IMG/VR virus record: IMGVR_UViG_3300027762_000011
Coordinates: 1 to 60,420 of that record
Direction: 5' to 3' (one strand)
DNA from: a virus
DNA: 60,420 bases
Both the position numbers and the translations under genes were made by a program. The notes under the pieces were generated by a model. It ran no database searches, had not been told where the DNA came from, and saw only the letters and a list, made by a program, of their open reading frames with translations. Shown here piece after piece: positions 23,601 to 32,000 of the stretch (positions within the stretch are counted from its first letter, which is position 1; every line of letters begins with the position of its first letter).

Positions 23601-24495
23601 TTCCTTGGGTGCCTTGGGTGCCTTGGGTGCCTTGAGTAGATTGAGCTCCTTGATTTCCAAGACCTTGAACTCCTTGAGTACCCTGAGTACCCTGATCACC
23701 TTGCACTCCTTGTGTACCCTGATCACCTTGAGTACCTTGAGTTCCCTGATCACCTTGAGTACCTTGAGTTCCCTGATCACCTTGTGTACCCTGATCACCT
23801 TGAGTACCTTGAGTACCCTGATCTCCAGATAAACCTTGAGTACCCTGAGTACCCTGATCACCCTGAGTTCCCTGATCACCTTGAGTTCCTTGAGTTCCTT
23901 GTCTACCTTGAGTTCCTTGAGTTCCCTGAAAACCTTGAGATCCTTGAGATCCTTGAGATCCTTGTGTTCCTTGTCTTCCCTGAAGACCTTGTGTTCCTTG
24001 AGATCCTTGAGATCCTTGAGATCCTTGAAATCCTTGAGTTCCTTGAGTTCCTTGAGTTCCCTGATCACCTTGAAGACCTTGAGTTCCTTGAATTCCTTGA
24101 GCACCTATACCTTGGGTACCTTGAGTACCTTGAGTACCCTGAAGACCTTGTGATCCTTGAGTTCCTTGATGTGCTCTTCCTTGAGCACCTTGCCTTCCTT
24201 GAGATCCTTGAAGACCTTGAGAACCTTGTGTTCCCTGAGCACTTCCAGATAAACCTTGCGTTCCTTGAGTAGATTGTGTTCCCTGAAGACCTTGAGATCC
24301 CTGAAGTCCTTGAGTACCCTGAACACCTTGATTACTTAATCCTTGAGTACCTTGAACTCCTTGAGAACCTTGACTTCCTTGAGCGCCTGGATCTGGCAAT
24401 CTTACCCAAGAATTTCCATTCCATCTCCACTTACTTCCACCGTAAGCATAAACTTCATTAATAAGTGGGTTTGCCGGAAAATTAAGTATTGACAT
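20638..24495 (-). CDS. collagen-like tail fibre with tail-collar and His-rich tip
   Basis: 1285 aa. The N-terminal 36 residues have a Trp-rich base (KWRWNGNSW). Residues 37 to about 1035 are Gly-X-Gln triplets (mostly GTQ, GLQ, GDQ, GRQ, GSQ) with short breaks such as LSNQ and RAHQ. The C-terminal 250 residues carry a tail-collar domain (IGTVIWY..., CNGAVV, IPDLRGRF) and an HxH-rich tip. Collagen triplets form trimeric rods, so this is likely a long trimeric fibre. Proline is nearly absent from the triplets, unlike animal collagen. The matching tip in the 1976-aa protein suggests module exchange. Confidence 0.8.
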   Translation of the reverse strand: MSILNFPANPLINEVYAYGGSKWRWNGNSWVRLPDPGAQGSQGSQGVQGTQGLSNQGVQGTQGLQGSQGLQGTQSTQGTQGLSGSAQGTQGSQGLQGSQGRQGAQGRAHQGTQGSQGLQGTQGTQGTQGIGAQGIQGTQGLQGDQGTQGTQGTQGFQGSQGSQGSQGTQGLQGRQGTQGSQGSQGSQGFQGTQGTQGRQGTQGTQGDQGTQGDQGTQGTQGLSGDQGTQGTQGDQGTQGDQGTQGTQGDQGTQGTQGDQGTQGVQGDQGTQGTQGVQGLGNQGAQSTQGTQGTQGTQGTQGLQGRQGTQGRLGLQGSQSTQGTQGTQGLQGRQGTQGTQGTQGTQGTQGFSGSVGLQGDQGVQGDQGTQGTQGDQGTQGTQGDQGTQGAQGDQGIQGTQGDQGTQGTQGLQGRQGTQGRQGTQGDQGTQGTQGLQGRQGTQGTQGTQGTQGRQGTQGTQGLQGRQGSQGLQGTQGLGNQGSQGTQGSQGLQGNQGTQGTQGTQGFQGTQGLQGSQGTQGRQGSQGTQGFQGSQGLQGNQGTQGTQGLQGTQGLQGTQGTQGRQGTQGTQGRQGTQGGQGTQGTQGLQGSQGTQGDQGAQGTQGDQGTQGTQGLQGRQGSQGTQGRQGTQGLQGSQGTQGRQGTQGLQGVQGRSQQGTQGLQGTQGRQGLQGAQGRAHQGTQGLQGTQGRQGTQGLQGAQGRAHQGTQGSQGLQGSQGRQGIQGNIGFQGTQGLQGAQGRAHQGTQGLQGTQGRQGTQGLQGAQGRAHQGTQGLQGTQGRQGTQGLQGAQGRAHQGTQGSQGLQGSQGRQGTQGRAHQGTQGSQGRQGTQGSQGRQGTQGIQGPLSNNQGTQGSQGRQGVQGLSNQGTQGRQGTQGPQGTQGRQGTQGTQGIQGPLSNNQGTQGSQGRQGVQGLSNQGTQGSQGIFGRQGSQGSIGIQGRQGSQGTLSNFQGTQGPQGIQGRANQGTQGTQGPLSNNQGTQGTQGRQGTQGTQGIQGPLSNNQGTQGTQGRQGTQGVQGTQGLSNQGTQGLGGAASSPIPIGTVIWYTKNTAPTDFLYCNGAVVSRTIYALLFNVIGTTFGAGDGSTTFGIPDLRGRFIRGWDNTTSGGLNSGRVFGSQQGTRNLSHSHPGSSVSNHSHPFNAGTHSHPVGNYAAASQTAPGSAPHGHGGTANSNGGHDHSYDRTNVNDGPSQPGGGRNNRGQSNARTSNNGAHTHPITVNPDAASHSHPHGHPISGSSGTAPISGVTQNPSSNTVTISQDPATTTDPPNESRPHNIALLPCIKFQ
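20830..21010 (-). repeat. copy 2 of shared His-rich tip module
   Basis: Counterpart of 12780-12990. The encoded segments share GGTANS, GGHDH, DGPSQPG, NNRG and HSHP in the same order with equal spacing. Confidence 0.6.
21390..24390 (-). repeat. about 3 kb of degenerate 9-bp collagen-coding repeats
   Basis: Continuous 9-base units coding Gly-X-Gln triplets. Synonymous codons (ggt/gga, caa/cag, act/aca) vary from copy to copy, which lowers exact identity and may limit recombination. Long open frames on the plus strand and in other frames here are by-products of the periodicity. Confidence 0.85.
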
Positions 24496-24536
24496 TATTT
24501 AAGATATATTATTAAAATTATTATTCATATTCATAT

Positions 24537-24543
24537 TATTTAT
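24537..24543 (-). promoter_or_regulatory. late-promoter-like motif ATAAATA
   Basis: ATAAATA lies about 40 bases before the ATG of the 1285-aa collagen-like fibre. It contains the TAA stop of the upstream S74 fibre. Confidence 0.4.
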
Positions 24544-25706
24544 TTTTCCTCAAAAATTTTTATCTTATTTTCCAAACTTTCTATTCTTTCAAAAGCTTCT
24601 TGAAGTGCTTTCCACAGAACCGGGATTAATTCTTCCTTATGTAGCAATTTAGTTCCAGAAAATTCTTTTACTGCATTAGGAAGTTTATCTTCAACATTTT
24701 GTGCCAAGAATCCAGTATGAGTTATTCCACCATCATATAATTCACTATTTAACTTCCATTCAAAATCAACAACATTAATGTGATTTAAAATATTTAATGA
24801 ATTTATCTCTGTTGTTCTAATATTATCCTTCAGATTTTCGTCAGAAGTTTGAGTTCCTGCATTCCATATAGCAGTTGCATCATCATATAAAACTAAATTC
24901 CTATCACTTTGCCAAGCAAATCTATATTGCCTATCAGATGTGCTTCCTATTCCAGTAGGACCAAAATATAAATCAACACCTCCATCAAAACCTGGACTTA
25001 ATCCTTTATAAAATGTATTAATACCTAAATGTAAAGATTTTGTTGTATCAATTAAAAGATTTCCATTACAATTAAAATCTCCATTTAAAACTAAAGATGT
25101 TTGAGAATATCCAATAGGACCAACAGTTAAATATACATTATCATTTGTTGTACCTATTCCAACATTCCCTAAAGTATGAATTCCTGAATAAGAATAATCA
25201 ACTATCCATGGATTAATTGCCGAACCTCCATTAGCATCAACCCATTGTGAAGAATCTTGATCTTGATAAAAAATTCTAAGATCCCCAACACTGCTATCCC
25301 ACCAAAGATCTCCAGCAAAAGGATCAATAGGTGGATTATCTGAAATAGTAACAGTCGGGGTATCAACTGTTATTGTTGAAATAGATCCTGAAGCAGTAGC
25401 TGTAACTCCTCTACCAACGAAATTTAATTTTGAAACACTATTCGCAGTTCCTACTAAAATACCTTCATCAAAAATACTGATGCCAGAAGTTAATTCAGAA
25501 GGAGCCGATTCTACCCAATATCTATCATAAGTAGTTCCATTTTCAACTGTAACAAGAGTAAAGTATTTGTTAGCGGCAGCAAGTGGTCTTTCTCCAGGAA
25601 ACCCCAAATTAGGCTCAGCTTCATCTAAACTTAAGTAAAGGTGTCTATCACTACTTAATCCAGAATATTCTTTTAAATTTTCTCTGCCGCTTAAAAATCT
25701 TGCCAT
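24540..25706 (-). CDS. tail fibre with S74 self-cleaving chaperone domain
   Basis: 388 aa. The N-terminus (residues 1-70) looks like a virion-binding segment. The middle is a beta-rich shaft with G-[IV]-GT words. The C-terminal 100 residues form a peptidase S74 / endosialidase-type intramolecular chaperone, opening with S288-D289-ENLKDN. In that family the chaperone helps the fibre trimerise and then cuts itself off just before this serine. The terminal helix (ERIESLENKIKIFEE) matches its usual coiled coil. The mature fibre would therefore lose about 101 residues. Confidence 0.8.
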   Translation of the reverse strand: MARFLSGRENLKEYSGLSSDRHLYLSLDEAEPNLGFPGERPLAAANKYFTLVTVENGTTYDRYWVESAPSELTSGISIFDEGILVGTANSVSKLNFVGRGVTATASGSISTITVDTPTVTISDNPPIDPFAGDLWWDSSVGDLRIFYQDQDSSQWVDANGGSAINPWIVDYSYSGIHTLGNVGIGTTNDNVYLTVGPIGYSQTSLVLNGDFNCNGNLLIDTTKSLHLGINTFYKGLSPGFDGGVDLYFGPTGIGSTSDRQYRFAWQSDRNLVLYDDATAIWNAGTQTSDENLKDNIRTTEINSLNILNHINVVDFEWKLNSELYDGGITHTGFLAQNVEDKLPNAVKEFSGTKLLHKEELIPVLWKALQEAFERIESLENKIKIFEEK

Positions 25707-25712
25707 ATTTTA

Positions 25713-26066
25713 TTATTGTTTTGCAGTCTCTAAAACGCTTAAAACTAACTCTAATGAATCATTATCACTTGCTTGTATTTTAATAACATCATTAGTTTCA
25801 AGAACCAATCTTCCATCAGAAACTAAATTCATTCCATCATTTGGGGGTATTTTAATATTACTTGCAAAACGATAATCTGATGGAGTTTCTGTTTGGCGAG
25901 AATGTAATGCGGTTACTCTAGAAAATGATGACCCAGTAGTAATATTAGAAACTTGACAAAGTACAACAATTGAAGCAACCCCAATCGGACAGGTATATAT
26001 TCCAACAAAATTTGTTGTTATACCTACACGTATTGTTCTAAACTTATTAAGAGCGATTGCTGCCAT
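25713..26066 (-). CDS. virion-associated beta protein, 117 aa
   Basis: A short all-beta protein with an N-terminal RTIRVGITTNFVG segment and C-terminal strands, lying between two fibre genes with 2-6 base gaps. It resembles small capsid or fibre-decoration proteins encoded among cyanophage tail genes. It could be a fibre connector. No catalytic motif is present. Confidence 0.55.
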   Translation of the reverse strand: MAAIALNKFRTIRVGITTNFVGIYTCPIGVASIVVLCQVSNITTGSSFSRVTALHSRQTETPSDYRFASNIKIPPNDGMNLVSDGRLVLETNDVIKIQASDNDSLELVLSVLETAKQ

Positions 26067-26068
26067 TA

Positions 26069-29000
26069 TTACTTACCTAATGCTATAATTAAAGGAGTTA
26101 CTGTATTTAACAGACTTTGACTAAATGCTCTTCCGGTGATTGTTCCGGTTAATTGATTGATTACAACATCATCTCCAATTTGGAAGTTTCCTGCTTGGTT
26201 TGTACTGGTATAAACAACCTGACCACCATTACGTTTATCAACTTCATTTGCCTGAATTGAAACTCCACCTAAAGCTGGTTTTGCTGTAAAGATATTTGTT
26301 CCAGCTCCAACCCATTCCAATGAAATTGATGTTGCAATTTGTAAACTAATTCTGGAGAAATAAACTGTCGTTCCAGTACCAATATTATTATTTAGATTTT
26401 GTGTTAGGATAATTGTAGAAATTCCATTTTCTGGCAACGATGCACTTTCAATGCCATAGTATATTGGGTACATGACTGGTGCTGCAGATGCACCAGAACC
26501 TCCACCTCCAGTAATTTGTATGTTAGGAGGGTCTTCATATTGAGTTCCACTACTAATAACATCAATAGAAACTATTTTACCATTTTCAATATTTGGAGAT
26601 CCTTCTGCCCTAATTCCATTTGGTCCACTTGGGAAGTCAAATGTAATTACGGGTGGATTACTTTGAGAATATCCACTTCCACCATCTAATATTTTGATAG
26701 TATCAACAAAATAATACAATCTATCAAAATAAATTGCCTGTCCATCATAAGGTCTATAATCACCAACACCAGAAACAGTAATAATTGATGTTTCTATTTC
26801 GGCATCAGTTACAACTTCTCCAGTATACCTATAGATTGACTTGGACGTATTATCCCCAACACCATCAGAAACTAGACCATAATTACCAAATGATGCGTTA
26901 GAGTTTGTAATATCACACTGACCACCCGATTTTGTAAATATTCCAATATCATCACAGATTGTGAAAATAGAAACTAATTGTGAATATGCACCATTTGTAA
27001 TAGAAACTCCAATACCACCTTGATTATATTGCGTATAAGAGTCAACACTCATTGTACCAGTTACACCAATATCATCCTGATCTCCTGGTTCTGCATTAAA
27101 TCCATCAACCTTCATTCCAATACTATCCCCAATGAAGTTTGTAGCATTCCTAATGTAGGGCCCCTGAGTAATTGGTCCCACACCTCTTGAATATGGGGGA
27201 AGAACTACACCACCAGTAATATAATAATGTGGTATGGTCGATTTTCCAACATTTACAACAAAAGTATCTCCACTGTCAGAAACTGATAAAACCTCAAAAT
27301 CATATCCTCTATTTCCTGATGGGAATAATGTTGTTGTTCCTGCACCACTAAGACATGCAAATTCTAAGTTCCTTAGAGTTACAAAGTCTCCTTTTCTTAC
27401 TGAAGAACCTGGGGAAACAATCGTTGTTATTCCAGTTGAATTATCATATTTTGCTTCGGTAACATTAATTGTCCTATCAATAACATATCCACCAGAAACA
27501 TATGTGTGTGGTATGGTAGAAACTCCAGTATAAACATCAAACGAATCATCTGGATTTATTTTAGAAACATAAAATTCATATCCATAATAACCTGATGGGA
27601 ATTTTTGTTGAGTTGTAGGACCTCCAGATGAACAAGAGAAAACTAAATCTCTAATTTCTATTCTGTCACCAACTTTAACTTGCAATCCGGGAGCTATTAA
27701 TGTTGTTTTTCCAGAAGTCTCTTCATAAACTGCACTAGTAATACCAGTAAGAGTTTCAAATCCTTTACCACGATTTCCTGGATATGTTGTATTAAATCCA
27801 ACATATGAGAATGAAGTTGAACCAAATCCAACAACTGATGTCACAACACCTACACATGATTTCATAGCAGATGTAACATCAACACAAGAATTGATTACAT
27901 TATTATATCCAGTTTCTGGATCTATCTGAATAGAAAGATCTTTAACCTGAGTGACACTATTTTGGAAATTTGTATACTTTTGAATAGTTCCTCCAGAAAC
28001 ATATGTGTGAGGAAGAACTGTTTTTCCAGCAACGAATTCAAATGTATTTGGTCCAACTACAGATTTGACTGGGAATATGTAATTAAATGTTCCATCTGGA
28101 TAAGTTGTAGTTGTATAGTTTGCAGTTAGCGATCCTCCAGTTACATAATCATGATCTAAAGTTGAAGAACCAACATTTAACACAACTTTATTTGAAGTAT
28201 AAAGTGCTGGATAAGAATTTAAGTTTCCATCAGAAACCACAGATGTAAGTATTGCAATTAAATTATCAATATTTGATTGGACATCCGCACAGGAACTCGG
28301 ATCAGTATTAAAACCTGTAACTGGATCTGCAATAATTGATAAATCTTTAACATTTAATTGATTTGTAATTGCCTTCTTGGCATAATCACGAACTGCATTA
28401 AATGCAGTTATACTCTCTGCCTCTTCACCAACTAAACCATTGGAGATTGGATCTCCATTTTTATTAAAATATGCTCTAATTGCTTCACGAATGTACTTAT
28501 TAGTTCCATATTTTATATCTTTTATCAAAGCATCAACAATATAACCAATATCTCTACGACACTTATTCTCACCAGTTACAAAGATTCCAGAATTAATTCT
28601 GATAGTATTAAGAGAAGAAAGTGATCCTGCAGAAACAACAGACGTGATAATTGATGTTAAAGTATCTAATGTATTTTGAACATTTGCGCAGGAGGATGGT
28701 GAAGTGTTAATTCCAGTTGCAGGATCTGCAGTAATTGTTAAGTCCTTGACAGTAAGTTGATTTGTAATTGCCTGCTTCATTAAGTTTCTTGCCTGATTAA
28801 AAGCATAAACAGATTCTGTTTCTTCACCAACCAATCCATTAGAAATTGGTGCTCCATTATTAAAGTATTGTTTTACAAATTCAATAGAATATGAATTTCC
28901 TCCAGTAAAGATATCTATAGAAACTGCATCAATAAAGTATCCAATATCTCTCTTACACTTTGTTTGAGTTGTAGAAATTCCTGGATATGCAACAACCGTA

Positions 29001-32000
29001 GCATTCCAAGAACTATCAACAATTTCAGTTCTATTTTGCTGGATCAATCTATAAGAATCTTTAAATCTTGAGAATCTTGTAGTTTGAACATCATTCGGGA
29101 AGTAAAAATCCGAATGTCCAATCGCAATTGCTGCAAGAGATTTGTCAATAATTTCAATTCTATTCTTTTGAATTAAATTAGCAGCATCTATATAACGATT
29201 ATCTGCGGTTGCAATTACCTTAAATTCATATCCAAGATTTCCTGATGGATAATATGCTGTAGATGGACCACCACCACTATTACATTCCCAAACAAGATTT
29301 TCTATTTTAACTTTTTTACCTGGCTCAATATATAAATGTGCTCCAGTAGTTGTTCCCAACCCAACGGCGGTAATGGTTGTAATTCCACTTATACGATCAT
29401 AAGATGCAGTTGAAATTCCAAACACGGGTGTATAAAGTTTGGATATATTACCACCATATTGGTAAGAATGATCTAAAGTAGATTTTCCCACATTAACAAC
29501 AAATGTTTTAGAATCAAGAACATCCTGAACTGTAAATTCATATCCAAGATTCCCCGAAGGATATGATGCCGTTGAAGGACCACCTCCACTATCACATTCA
29601 AATATAAGATTTTCTATTTTTACTCTATCTCCGGATATAATCTTTAACGATGTTGAAGTTTCTATTGTTGAAATTCCAGTCAATCTGTCATAAGAGGCAG
29701 TTACGACACCAACGGGGAAACCAGCAGATCCTGAATCGCATGAATAAGTTAATCCCTGAACTTTAACAGGATCATTTCTAGTTAAACCATGATTAACTGC
29801 AGTAACTGTAGTAATTCCTGTTATACCATCATAAATCGCATTTGTTACTACAGTTCCTAGACCAACTGGATATCCACCCCATGAACAATTATTAATAACT
29901 GCTCTTGCAACATTAAATGAATAATCTAGAGTTGATATAGTTTGATTAACTTCTCCTGGATTTTTTAGAATTCCAGTTTTTAAATTCCAATTATCATCAT
30001 AGTATGCCTTACCTGCATCAACACATCTAGAATTTCCACCTCTTGTAATATCATGAATAATACATTTCCAAATATCCTTAATATCATCCGCACAGTCATT
30101 ACTTTCTAATGTCACTCCAAATCTAATTTGTGGGGCATTTGATGTTGTTCCAGCACCAATCATATTAGTAACAATTCCAACTAATTGTCGAACTGTAGTT
30201 CCAACACCAACACACCCACCTTCAACAGCAATAACTGATAGGTTTTTAATTTGCGTTACACTATTTCCAACTCCTTGATAAGAAATGGGAGGAGTTAAAT
30301 TGTTAATCACATGAGTTGCAATTCCTGCAGCATAATCTAATGCAGCAACAGTTGCTTGAGAAACACCAACACCAGTAATATGGATTAATCCACCAGAAGT
30401 ATTAAAATATGAATAACCCGCACCAATTGATTTGCGATTACTGTTTGCTTTTAGGTCATAAGATACTGCCTGCATAATGCTGACAACGTCTTCTTTGCAA
30501 TTAATATAACTGCTTATTCCAAGTGTGAAATTATATCCGGATGGCGATGTTAGAAAACCAACTGCCTCGGCGGCAATATAATCTAAATTAGAATCAATTA
30601 ATTTTGCAGCATCCTGCTCTCTGTGATTTCCCGCAAACCCACTAAAACCACTTGTAAGGAATCCAACAGATTCTTTTGCAATATAATCTAGATTAAAACG
30701 AATCATTCTAGCAGCATCAAAGAATCTATCCGTTGTTACTCCTAGTAAAGGTTGAAGAGCAATTATTGCAGCACCATTTGTAGAATTCTGTCCTATAAAA
30801 CTTACATCAGTTACATGGCATCCATTATTAACATAAAATAAGTCTCTGTCAGGGAATTTTGGAGTAACTACACAATTGCGAAGTTCCGTACCCTCAACAG
30901 ATACTGTTTTTGCCAAGATAATTGGATTTTCTTCAACATAAACTCCAGGAAATACTTTTATAGTGTCTCCAGTAAGTGCTACTGATGCGGCAGATTTAAT
31001 AGTTCTCTTGGGATAGTTTTCTGATAAACCTGTATTATTATCATCACCATTTTGAGATACGTAAATCGTTTTTCCAATAGGTCTATATGCGTCAATTTTT
31101 ACTACACCTTTTCCTGGATCTTGAGTTGCAGTTAAATCAATACCTATACCAGGAACAAGTTGTGTAACAATGCCTACAAGATTTACACCTCCACCATAAA
31201 ATTCAGTTGCTCTTGCTGTTCCTCTTACAGTTAAATTATCAGTTATTACATTTGTATTGATTCCGATAGATCCTGTTCCTGGAATATAAGAAAGTTTTTC
31301 TGAAGATGCAAAAACAGTTGATAGAGGAGTTATCGTTGGATCTTCAATAAAACTAACATATCTTGTAAGATTTGTTGTATTGTCATCAACTACATCAAAT
31401 ATTGCAGATCCTTGTAATCCTTGTAATCCTTGTAATCCCTGCAATCCTTGGGCACCTTGATTTCCTTGTGTACCCTGAGTGCCCTGATCACCTTGAGTAC
31501 CCTGAACGCCCTGATCACCTTGAGTTCCTTGAGTTCCTTGATTTCCCTGCGATCCTTGGGTTCCCTGTTCACCCTGAGTACCCTGATCACCTTGTGTACC
31601 TTGAGTTCCTTGCCTCCCTTGAGTTCCTTGAGTTCCTTGAGAACCTTGAGTACCTTGTCTACCTTGAGTACCCTGAGTTCCTTGAGTTCCTTGCCTCCCC
31701 TGAGTACCTTGAGTACCTTGAGTACCCTGAGTGCCTTGTCTTCCTTGGGTGCCTTGGGTGCCTTGAGTACTTTGATTTCCTTGTGTTCCCTGTTTTCCTT
31801 GGGTTCCTTGAGATCCCTGAGTACCTTGAGATCCCTGAGTACCTTGATCACCTTGAAGACCCTGAACACCTTGAGTACCCTGATCACCTTGAGTACCCTG
31901 CGCTCCTTGATCACCTTGAGTACCTTGAGTGCCCTGATCACCTTGAGTACCTTGAGTGCCCTGATCACCTTGAGTACCCTGAACGCCCTGATCACCTTGA

